NCBI RefSeq assembly: GCF_947331445.1
Contig: NZ_CAMZOG010000036.1
Span: 1 to 43,150 of the forward strand
Source of the DNA: Parendozoicomonas sp. Alg238-R29
GTDB taxonomy: Bacteria; Pseudomonadota; Gammaproteobacteria; Pseudomonadales; Endozoicomonadaceae
Direction: 5' to 3'
DNA length: 43,150 nt
Part shown: positions 34,121 to 41,751 of the stretch, in pieces
How positions within the stretch are numbered: position 1 is the stretch's first letter
How the letters are laid out: each line of letters opens with the position of its first letter
Made by a program: the position numbers and the translations under genes
The notes under the pieces: model-generated
What the model saw: only the letters and a program-made list of their open reading frames with translations
The model's database searches: none
Told to the model about the DNA's origin: nothing

Positions 34121-35641
34121 ATGGCCCTCAGTGTAAACACCAACGTCCCATCCCTGACCGCCCAGCAGGGTTTAGAAAGAGCAACCGGAGCACTGGAAAC
34201 ATCCATGCGACGGTTGTCCACTGGTTACCGGATTAACAGTGCAAAAGACGATGCTGCCGGTTTGCAGATCACCAACCGGATGACGGCTCAGATTAATGGT
34301 CTGACGGTTGCGGTACGAAATGCCAATGATGGTATTTCAGTATCCCAGACCGCTGAAGGTGCGATGAATGAGTCCACTGCAATTCTTCAGCGTATGCGTG
34401 ACCTGTCAGTACAGTCTGCTAATGACAGTAATGACAGCGCGGACCGGGGGGCTCTGCAGAAGGAGGTGGCCCAGCTAATAGAGGAGCTTGATCGAATCGC
34501 GGACACCACAACGTTTGGTGGTCAGAAACTTCTTGATGGAACTTTCCAAGAGAAGAACTTCCAGATTGGTGCCAACGCCAATGAAACAATTGCGATAACC
34601 ATCACTAGTGTGACCAGTAATAAGCTGGGCAGTTCTGACTCCGGTTATGAGCTGACTTTTGCGAACTTCACAATGCTGGGTGCCGATACTTTGGAACCTC
34701 AGGCTCTTACATTTGATATTGATGGTAAAACAACAGGTATTGCCATTATCGACGGAGCTTCGGCAAAATATCTTGCCAGCGAAATTGCCGCTAATGTTGA
34801 TAAGCTGAGTGCTTCAGCAAGTAACAAAGTTGATGTTGATTTTACAACTGCCGCTATTGCTGCAGGAGCGAATTTAAATCTGGTTGTAAATGGGACTGTG
34901 TTCAGTCAAGGGTGGGATACAGACGCTGACACAACCTATCAGAAGTTAACTGCTCAGTTAACTGATGCCGATATTTCCGCAACCTATACGAGTAATGTGA
35001 TAACCCTGACTAACACGACAGGTGATAACTTTGAAGTGCTCGTGAATGGAGATAAATCTACAGGTAATGCGCTTGCTGCAAATGACGTGACAGTTATTGG
35101 ATTTGAAAGTGATGGAACAACAAATGCGGGGGCAGCAGCTGACGCTGTTGATGCAACGGGACTTTCTCCAGTAGCCGTGAGAGGTATGGTCACCTTTATT
35201 GCTCAGGATGCAGGCGCTATATATCAGGTCGATACTTCCCATGCAGACGCTACGAAATCTTTGACCGGAGTAGCAACAACAAACCCTGTTGCGGGAACCG
35301 TTGATCCCACACAACTGGTACCAGGTGAAACGGTTGCCACTGTAGATATTACAGATTATCACGGAGCGCAACGTGCCATTGGCATTATCGACTCAGCTAT
35401 ATCCGATATAGACGATCAGCGTGGTAATCTCGGTGCGATTCAGAACCGTTTTCAGCACACCATCTTTAACCTCCAGAGCATCCGGGAAAATATGACCGCA
35501 TCCCGTGGTCGGGTTAAGGACACAGACTATGCTGCGGAAATGGCTGAGATGACCAAGCAGCAGATCCTGAAACAGGCGAGTATCGCTAACCTGGCTCAGG
35601 CCAATGAGCTGGCCAGAGACGTTCTCCATCTTCTTCGATAA
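34121..35641 (+). CDS. fliC: Flagellin (lateral-type filament subunit)
   Basis: Flagellin forms the filament. The 506-residue product has conserved D0/D1 ends: N-terminal [37 protein letters not shown] and [18 protein letters not shown] (to about residue 145); C-terminal [37 protein letters not shown] and [16 protein letters not shown]. The centre (about residues 170-420) is Ala/Thr/Asp-rich with no cysteine seen, typical of the variable outer domains. It is the only flagellin in the window. A strong terminator follows. Equivalent to lafA of lateral systems. Confidence 0.97.
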   Translation: MALSVNTNVPSLTAQQGLERATGALETSMRRLSTGYRINSAKDDAAGLQITNRMTAQINGLTVAVRNANDGISVSQTAEGAMNESTAILQRMRDLSVQSANDSNDSADRGALQKEVAQLIEELDRIADTTTFGGQKLLDGTFQEKNFQIGANANETIAITITSVTSNKLGSSDSGYELTFANFTMLGADTLEPQALTFDIDGKTTGIAIIDGASAKYLASEIAANVDKLSASASNKVDVDFTTAAIAAGANLNLVVNGTVFSQGWDTDADTTYQKLTAQLTDADISATYTSNVITLTNTTGDNFEVLVNGDKSTGNALAANDVTVIGFESDGTTNAGAAADAVDATGLSPVAVRGMVTFIAQDAGAIYQVDTSHADATKSLTGVATTNPVAGTVDPTQLVPGETVATVDITDYHGAQRAIGIIDSAISDIDDQRGNLGAIQNRFQHTIFNLQSIRENMTASRGRVKDTDYAAEMAEMTKQQILKQASIANLAQANELARDVLHLLR

Positions 35642-35650
35642 TGCGATAAG

Positions 35651-35686
35651 AACCGTGGTTTTTTACAGAACCACGGTTTTGTTTTT
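35651..35686 (+). terminator. Rho-independent terminator after flagellin gene
   Basis: AACCGTGGTT at 35651-35660 pairs perfectly with AACCACGGTT at 35669-35678 around an 8-nt loop, followed by TTGTTTTT. It starts 10 bp after the flagellin stop. It should separate high-level flagellin transcription from fliD and the genes beyond, at least partly. Confidence 0.92.
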
Positions 35687-35706
35687 CCTATATAGCTGAT
35701 GCCCTT

Positions 35707-37080
35707 ATGAGCGGTTTGGATATCCCCGGAATTGGCTCTGGCCTTGATATTAAGGTTATGGTCAAAGCTATTGCTGACAGCGAAATGGCCCCGAAAGAAG
35801 AGGCTATAAAGCGTCAGGAGAGCAGGGCCGAAAAAGAGTTGTCTGCACTGGGAAAGCTTTTTGGTGCTGGAGGGGAGTTTCTCAATAGTAGTCAGAATCT
35901 CTTGCATCACAAGATTGATCCAATCGCAGAGTCATCGCAACCCGATCATGTTGATGTGTTTGCTACTGGTATGCCCGTAGAAAGGTCACATGTCGTTGAG
36001 GTTGTGCAGCTTGCATCACCTGTTGAGATTGCGTCGAATTATATGACGGCAGGACAAAGGTACTCCGGTGATCTGTCACTGACTTATACAGATACTGGAA
36101 CCGGAACGGCTCAGACCCTGACATGGACTGTTCAGGTATCGGCAGCACCTTCTGATGAAAAATCACTGCTTCAGGTCGCTGAAAGTATTGAGCTGGAAAC
36201 ATTCGAAAAGCTTCAGGCGAGAGTAGAGACAGGTGCCTCTGGTGAACGGTTGGTTATTGCTCCCAGACAGTCAGGAGCCAATATCGCAGTGACAGTTGCA
36301 GGAACTGGTGGGTTTACGGCGCTCGCTGATTCATTCTCGGTCAGTGAAGCTGGGCAGGATTGTATTTATCGAGTGAATGGCACAAGCCATACCAGCCGGA
36401 ATCACCTGATCCAGGATGTGATAGAGGGGCTTGAGCTGAACCTTTTGAAAGCGGAAGTCGGCCGAAGAATACTGCTTTCTGTTACCTACAATATTGAAGC
36501 TTTAGCCGCCAAAATCAGTGCTTTTTCTGACAGTTGCAACGTATTTATGAAGGCTGCTCATGCCGCAGCACAGGGAGATGTTAAGGAAGGTCAGCCGGGT
36601 AGCCCAACGGTCAGAAACCTTTTTCAGAAATTGGATCGGATACTGGGGCAGGTTAACCGAGCTGATTCGCCACATTACCGTTCGCTGGCGGAGATTGGGC
36701 TGACACGTATGCGTGATGGCTTCTTTTCTCTGGATAGGATCAAACTGAACAGAAGTTTCCAGAATCACCCTGAAGATATTCCACCGCTGTTGTTTGGCAG
36801 ACAAAGCCCTGTCGCTAAGGTGAGCGAGTTTATTCGTGCTATGGATAAACCATCTAACGGCTTACAGATAAGAGGAGCAACACTGGAGAGAAATATCAGG
36901 AAGCTCTCTTCCGAGCATGTCAGTCTTGATATTGAACGACAAAAGATTACAGACCGGCTCCTTCGAAAGTATGTCGATATGGATCAGCGTGTTGGCCAGC
37001 TTAAACAAGTAGGAAGCAGTCTTGAGTTGATGAGTAACAGGCTTGTCGGCAATTCCTCTGGTAGAGGGCGCTCACGTTGA
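35707..37080 (+). CDS. fliD: FliD, filament cap protein
   Basis: FliD caps the filament tip and helps flagellin fold into place. The 457-residue product starts ISGLDIPGIGSGLDI-like (SGLDIPGIGSGLDIKVMVKA), followed by a coiled region, the beta domains with ANIAVTVAGTGGF, and the C-terminal RKLSSEHVSLDIERQKITDR coiled coil that matches the FliD C-terminus (LERRMEA-like). It starts 20 bp after the terminator. One copy only. Equivalent to lafB. Confidence 0.94.
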   Translation: MSGLDIPGIGSGLDIKVMVKAIADSEMAPKEEAIKRQESRAEKELSALGKLFGAGGEFLNSSQNLLHHKIDPIAESSQPDHVDVFATGMPVERSHVVEVVQLASPVEIASNYMTAGQRYSGDLSLTYTDTGTGTAQTLTWTVQVSAAPSDEKSLLQVAESIELETFEKLQARVETGASGERLVIAPRQSGANIAVTVAGTGGFTALADSFSVSEAGQDCIYRVNGTSHTSRNHLIQDVIEGLELNLLKAEVGRRILLSVTYNIEALAAKISAFSDSCNVFMKAAHAAAQGDVKEGQPGSPTVRNLFQKLDRILGQVNRADSPHYRSLAEIGLTRMRDGFFSLDRIKLNRSFQNHPEDIPPLLFGRQSPVAKVSEFIRAMDKPSNGLQIRGATLERNIRKLSSEHVSLDIERQKITDRLLRKYVDMDQRVGQLKQVGSSLELMSNRLVGNSSGRGRSR

Positions 37081-37493
37081 GCGCAGCAAAACTGGCGAAA
37101 AGCCATTACCGGCATAGCCAGTACGTGCGTGCCGGTGAAACCGGTCAGATTGAAAGGTTACAGCTTCTGCTGAGGGGGTTGCTGGATATGCTCTATCAGT
37201 GCGAAGGCTGCATTGAATCTAGGCAGATTGCCCGTAAAGGTGAGCTTGTTGGGCGGTGTATGGATATTTTTATTACCTTGAAACAGAACCTCGCCTCCGC
37301 AGATTCTCATTTAGATATAAAGCCACAACTGGGAGCAATGACCGGGCAGCTGAATCAACTATATGATCATTGTCTGTTTCTTTTGTCTCGTACTACTCTT
37401 GAAGACAATCTGGAAGCCTTGAAGGCTGTTCAGGGTGTAGTGAAGACATTGATCGATGCCTGGGAGGCAACGCCTCTCAATACGGGACACTGA
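37077..37493 (+). CDS. fliS: FliS-like flagellin export chaperone
   Basis: FliS is a cytosolic four-helix chaperone of flagellin. The 138-residue product has the FliS layout: an N-terminal Tyr-containing segment (HYRHSQYVRAGETGQIERLQ), RGLLDMLYQCEG, an ARKGELVGRCMDIFITLKQN helix matching the KxxxIxKAxxIIxxL pattern, and a final helix with TLIDAWE. Start is TTG overlapping the fliD stop (TTGA), with GAGGG upstream. No fliT follows, unlike the Vibrio lateral order. Confidence 0.85.
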   Translation: MSAAKLAKSHYRHSQYVRAGETGQIERLQLLLRGLLDMLYQCEGCIESRQIARKGELVGRCMDIFITLKQNLASADSHLDIKPQLGAMTGQLNQLYDHCLFLLSRTTLEDNLEALKAVQGVVKTLIDAWEATPLNTGH

Positions 37494-37497
37494 AGCA

Positions 37498-38685
37498 ATG
37501 GCAATATCCGTGACCGGTAACCATTCCCAGCTCTCTGCTGCGCCAGCTGCTCTAGGCCATGTTGAAAACAATACCGGTAAAACCGGTAAAACTGTTGGTA
37601 TAGGTGATGACGAAAAGTTTCTCGACACTGATATAACCTCCTTGCTTCTGAATTGCCTGCCAGGCCAGACATTTGGTGAGCAGTTACGCAGTACTCTTGA
37701 TGGACACTTACCAGAAACCCAATTGTTGGAAGGCAGCTCCCCAGAGAGCGTTCCCGTTGAGCAGAGTGGTCATCTGAATCCATTCACTTTTGAGGTGGGA
37801 GAAACAGACCTTCTGCCTGTATCTGGCAGAACATTAGAGATGCCTACTGTTGCAGACAAACAGGTCATGGATTCAGTCTCTGAAGGGGAAGGGCTTTATT
37901 CCAGTACACGGCAAAGGTCTGAGTTTGTATCTGGATATCAGGCTGAACAAACAACCGATGTGAATGAAGCTCTGGCTAATAACCATTTGAACAAAGCCAT
38001 GGCTTCTGCACAGGTAGAGCCAGTAAAAGCCACTGTGTCGAGTGCAATCAGTGAAACGCAAGAGAGAGCCCCAATCGTTGCGGAAACAGAAACGCACCTG
38101 AAAACATCTTCTGTCCAGTCGAGACAGCTACAGGAATTTGTGACCGATCCTTCTCCTGTGATTTCTGATGCTAGAGATAGTGTTGGAGTTAAGCCCACTT
38201 CTTTGACCGCAAGTTCAAAGACTCTAGAGATCGGTTCTGACTCTTTAGCAATCTCTGCTCAGAATGATCCTAATACCGGTGAGATTTCTGAAAGTCTTCA
38301 TACCGTTTGGTTAGGGCAGGACAGGAAAGCCCGGTTTACGATGAGTACGGAACATATGGGAATCATTGAAGCCCAGTTGAAGCAGAGAGAGCGAAGTATC
38401 AGTCTGAATATTCAGGGGGCTGAAAGTCATGTGGATATTTTGAAGAGCCACAGGGATGCGTTCCGCATGGTTGTGGAAAGCAGCTATCAGGATTATCAGC
38501 GGGTTGATGTGTCGGTATCGGATTATGGTCATAAAGACACACCAGAACATTCAGCCAATGCGGGACATTATCGGGAACAGGATTGTCCGGCGGGGTATGA
38601 AGGCAGAACCCTTCAGGGAAACGGGCAGGAGAGAAGCCCTTCTAAATTGAGTGACTCATATTCACTGGTTGATACCTACGCCTGA
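37498..38685 (+). CDS. fliK: FliK-like hook-length control protein
   Basis: FliK measures the hook and triggers the FlhB switch. From ATG 37498 (4 bp after fliS) the product is 395 residues: a long, low-complexity, Ser/Thr/Glu-rich N-terminal part (export and ruler region, with a TGKTGKT repeat near residue 26) and a compact C-terminal domain (about residues 265-345: VWLGQDRKARFTMSTEHMGI, ESHVDILKSHRDAFRMVVES, YQRVDVSVSDYG). This domain fits the FliK C-terminal fold pattern. One FliK would have to measure two hook types. Equivalent to lafE. Confidence 0.82.
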   Translation: MAISVTGNHSQLSAAPAALGHVENNTGKTGKTVGIGDDEKFLDTDITSLLLNCLPGQTFGEQLRSTLDGHLPETQLLEGSSPESVPVEQSGHLNPFTFEVGETDLLPVSGRTLEMPTVADKQVMDSVSEGEGLYSSTRQRSEFVSGYQAEQTTDVNEALANNHLNKAMASAQVEPVKATVSSAISETQERAPIVAETETHLKTSSVQSRQLQEFVTDPSPVISDARDSVGVKPTSLTASSKTLEIGSDSLAISAQNDPNTGEISESLHTVWLGQDRKARFTMSTEHMGIIEAQLKQRERSISLNIQGAESHVDILKSHRDAFRMVVESSYQDYQRVDVSVSDYGHKDTPEHSANAGHYREQDCPAGYEGRTLQGNGQERSPSKLSDSYSLVDTYA

Positions 38686-38696
38686 GGTAACCGGCC

Positions 38697-39143
38697 ATGG
38701 CTCTAGCCAGTCGTAGAAATATCATCATTGTTGCTGCTTTGGCCGTTGTTGCACTGGCTGTTGTTGCATGGATGTTGATGGATGAAGACAGTATTGATCC
38801 AGAAGCTCCTCCACAGGTTTCCATTGTCCCTCTCTATCAAAACCTTGGCACGCTGGTGGTTAACCTGATTGATGAGAACGAGGAAACTCACTACATGCAG
38901 GTTGATGTTGTCTTGATGACCCGCAATGCCAAATACGCCAAAACTCTTGAATCTTATGTGCCTGTTTTCAGAAATGCCTTGCTGGAGTTGTTCTCTAATC
39001 AGTCCTATAAAGTCATGTTGATTCCCAAAAACAGGGCGCAATTAAGAGCGGATGCCCGGGAACTTGTGCTGAAGGTTGCATCAAGAAAAATGAAGCAGGC
39101 GCAGGTTGAAGATGTGTTGTTCACCAGCCTTGTGATCCAGTAA
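38697..39143 (+). CDS. fliL: FliL, stator-associated membrane protein
   Basis: FliL is a single-pass inner-membrane protein that surrounds the stator. The 148-residue product has one N-terminal membrane segment (IIIVAALAVVALAVVAWML, about residues 9-27), then the FliL domain: LGTLVVNLIDENEETHYMQV, ESYVPVFRNALLELFSNQSY and a C-terminal VEDVLFTSLVIQ matching the family end. TGAGGTAA precedes the ATG. Confidence 0.93.
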   Translation: MALASRRNIIIVAALAVVALAVVAWMLMDEDSIDPEAPPQVSIVPLYQNLGTLVVNLIDENEETHYMQVDVVLMTRNAKYAKTLESYVPVFRNALLELFSNQSYKVMLIPKNRAQLRADARELVLKVASRKMKQAQVEDVLFTSLVIQ

Positions 39144-39147
39144 CACT

Positions 39148-39924
39148 ATGTTGGCACGAACTTCTTCGGCGGATGATGCTCGCGTTATTACGCGGGATCG
39201 TTACACCTTACAGACAAGGCCTGACATCCAGCCAAACTGGCAGACTCTGGTAGAAGATCATCTTGGGTTGGTCAGACGACAGGCTCGGCGTATTGCGGAA
39301 CAAATTCAGCGGCTGGATACCATGGATGACCTGCTGCAGGCCGGTTTTTTTGGTCTGGTAGAAGCAGCCCGTCGTTATGACGGAGGTTATGGTGCTGGTA
39401 ACGGTGAGTTTGAACGGTTTGCTCGACTGCGCATTCGGGGTGCAATGGTCGATGAAATTCGTCGTATGGATTGGCGCCCCCGCAGAATCAGTCGTTCTGC
39501 ATCCTATATTTCCAATCGTATGGCTGTGCTTGAGCAGAAACTGGGACGGGCGGCCACAGAACGAGAGATGGCAGACAGTCTCGGTTGCTCTGTGTCTGAT
39601 TATCAAAAAGAGCTGGAAAACATTGAGTGTGGCCAACTTGAATCCCTGATTGATGAGCCTTTGGACAGTAAGACGAACAATGAACAGAAAATTCTCAGAC
39701 AGGAACAGGCTGCTTTGCTCAGCCAGGGTATTGATCGACTACCGGTTAACGAGAAGCAGCTTTTGGACTTTTTTTACCGGCAGGGAATGAACCAGTGTGA
39801 AATCGCTGTGGTGTTTCAGGTAACAGAGGCTCGTATCAGTCAGCTCCACAAACAGGCTTTACTGAGGTTGAGAGCTTTCATGCAGTCACGCTCATCAGGG
39901 AAAAGTGGTACTTGTTCATGCTGA
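39148..39924 (+). CDS. fliA: FliA, sigma-28 factor of the late flagellar genes
   Basis: FliA directs RNA polymerase to late flagellar promoters. The 258-residue product has sigma region 2 (about residues 33-110: MDDLLQAGFFGLVEAARRYD, ARLRIRGAMVDEIRRMDWRP), region 3 (ATEREMADSLG) and a region-4 helix-turn-helix (MNQCEIAVVFQVTEARISQL). The only sigma factor in the window, but two FlgM-type inhibitors are present. The ATG 4 bp after fliL has a weak ribosome site. Equivalent to lafS. Confidence 0.95.
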   Translation: MLARTSSADDARVITRDRYTLQTRPDIQPNWQTLVEDHLGLVRRQARRIAEQIQRLDTMDDLLQAGFFGLVEAARRYDGGYGAGNGEFERFARLRIRGAMVDEIRRMDWRPRRISRSASYISNRMAVLEQKLGRAATEREMADSLGCSVSDYQKELENIECGQLESLIDEPLDSKTNNEQKILRQEQAALLSQGIDRLPVNEKQLLDFFYRQGMNQCEIAVVFQVTEARISQLHKQALLRLRAFMQSRSSGKSGTCSC

Positions 39925-40775
39925 AAATTGTCGGATTTCTGGTTCTCTTTGGTAGTGTAATTGGTGGTTTTGTCGCGGCCAGTGGCAAGATGCTTGCCTT
40001 GTGGCAGCCAGCAGAGATTGTAGTGATTGCTGGATCTGCGGTAGGTGCTTTTATGGTGGCGAATCCCAAGTCTGTTCAGCAGCAGGTATTAGAGCACCTG
40101 AAGTTTGCGTTTATAAAAAAATATGATTTCGACCGTGATTTTTATATGGATCTGCTCCGAATGATTTTCCAGTTGCTGGAAATCTCTCGAAGGGAAGGTG
40201 GTAATGCCCTGGAGGAACACATTGAAACACCCGAGAATAGCGCTGTATTTGTTGCTTATCCGAGAATATCGAGTCATCGACGCCTACTCCACTACGTGAC
40301 TGACAACTTTCGTTTGACCAGTCTGGGAAATATCAGCTCCCATGATCTTGAGAGCCTGATGGAGCAGGAAGTTCACACGTTTGGTAATGACATAAAACGC
40401 TCTTCCAAAGCTTTGCAGCAGACGGCTGATGCCTGCCCGGGGTTCGGCATTGTCGCTGCGGTGTTGGGCATTATTATTACTATGCAGTCCATTGATGGGC
40501 CGGTTGAACTTATAGGGGTAAAAGTTGCGGCTGCACTAACGGGTACATTCTTTGGAATATTTCTTTGCTACGGCATATTGGGGCCACTAGCCTCTGCGAT
40601 TGATCACACCGCCAAGAATGAAGTTCAGGCCTTTGAGTGCGTGAAGGAAACACTGGTTGCCAGCTTGAGTGGCCGTCCACCCCTTATGGCGGTGGATGCC
40701 GGGCGAAGGGTTCTTTGGGACGAAATCAGACCGTCATTTTTTGAGATGGAGACCTGGCTCAAAGGAGAACGCTGA
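39918..40775 (+). CDS. motA: MotA, stator channel subunit
   Basis: MotA forms the pentameric ion-driven stator part. The 285-residue product (ATG 39918, overlapping the fliA stop as ATGCTGA) has four membrane segments. The cytoplasmic loop SRREGGNALEEHIETPENS corresponds to the E. coli MotA region with the FliG-contacting Arg and Glu, and PGFGIVAAVLGIIITM and LGPLASAID hold the two conserved prolines. Closer to H+-type MotA than to PomA. Equivalent to lafT. Confidence 0.95.
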   Translation: MLKIVGFLVLFGSVIGGFVAASGKMLALWQPAEIVVIAGSAVGAFMVANPKSVQQQVLEHLKFAFIKKYDFDRDFYMDLLRMIFQLLEISRREGGNALEEHIETPENSAVFVAYPRISSHRRLLHYVTDNFRLTSLGNISSHDLESLMEQEVHTFGNDIKRSSKALQQTADACPGFGIVAAVLGIIITMQSIDGPVELIGVKVAAALTGTFFGIFLCYGILGPLASAIDHTAKNEVQAFECVKETLVASLSGRPPLMAVDAGRRVLWDEIRPSFFEMETWLKGER

Positions 40776-40776
40776 T

Positions 40777-41688
40777 ATGGCTGATGTAATTATTGTTCGC
40801 TCCAGAAGTGGAGGGGATCATGATGATCATGGCAGTGGTTCCTGGAAGGTGGCGTTTGCCGATTTTGCTATAGCCATGATGGCGCTGTTCATGGTTCTCT
40901 GGCTGGTAGCTGCAACGAATGAGGTTCAGAAGAAATCGATATCTCATTATTTTTCCAACCCGGGAATATTCCGAAAGCCCTCCAGTCGGAATCCAATTCC
41001 CATGCAGGGAGCGACATCTGTTCATGAGGGCACGCCTAAACCAATTAATGCCTCACCTTCTGGGAAAAGTGGTTTTGAACCTGCTGGAGAAGAATCACCA
41101 GGCCTCGATGAAACGATGGGTATGAATGCGCTGTTCTCCGGTGTGAATGATGCCCGGGGGCTGGGAGGAATGCGGCGCTGTATACAAGTACGCTCATTAC
41201 CCAAAGGGCTGATGGTAACTATTGTTCAGGGAGATCACGGGGCTGTTTTTGGTACTGGCCACAGTGACTTGACTCCTTTTTATGAGGACTTTGTACTGGC
41301 ATTAAGCCCGATGATTGAAAAACTAGCCCGTGGTGTTGTGATTGTTGGTCACAGTGACAGTTCAAGCTTTCATGACCAAAGGTATCAGAACGGCAATTGG
41401 TCTCTTGGGGCCCAAAGAGCTGAAACAGTTCGACAGACTCTTATATTTGGGGGAGTGTCTCCAAACCTGATAATCGGCACAACTTCGATGGGTGACAGGG
41501 CACCGGTTCAGGGAAAACCCGCGGTTGATCCCATTAATCGCAGGGTTGACCTGTTAATACTGACCCAGAAAAGTGAGAAACAATTACTCAAACAATGGAA
41601 TATGATTCACGACATGGATGACCTGATGACTCAAACGGAAGTGGACTCAGCGATTTATTCAGCAGAAGCTAACCAGCGGGAAATCTAG
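40777..41688 (+). CDS. motB: MotB, stator anchor subunit
   Basis: MotB anchors MotA to peptidoglycan and provides the ion-binding Asp. The 303-residue product starts at ATG 40777 with AAAGGAG upstream; longer in-frame starts inside motA are unlikely. One membrane segment (about residues 23-45, SWKVAFADFAIAMMALFMV) carries Asp29 in the ADF context of H+-type MotB. A C-terminal OmpA-like domain (about residues 185-262) has IVGHSDSSSFHDQRYQNGNW and DPINRRVDLLIL. Equivalent to lafU. Confidence 0.95.
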   Translation: MADVIIVRSRSGGDHDDHGSGSWKVAFADFAIAMMALFMVLWLVAATNEVQKKSISHYFSNPGIFRKPSSRNPIPMQGATSVHEGTPKPINASPSGKSGFEPAGEESPGLDETMGMNALFSGVNDARGLGGMRRCIQVRSLPKGLMVTIVQGDHGAVFGTGHSDLTPFYEDFVLALSPMIEKLARGVVIVGHSDSSSFHDQRYQNGNWSLGAQRAETVRQTLIFGGVSPNLIIGTTSMGDRAPVQGKPAVDPINRRVDLLILTQKSEKQLLKQWNMIHDMDDLMTQTEVDSAIYSAEANQREI

Positions 41689-41751
41689 TATTTGTGCGAC
41701 ACAGGTTTTGTAAGTTGTAGCTCCTGTCAAATAAAACTGTCTTTAAAATAA

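Noticed and set aside
41689-41751. Terminator between motB and the right-edge gene
   Set aside because: ACAGG and CCTGT could pair in a 5-bp stem, but the loop is about 17 nt and no T-run follows.
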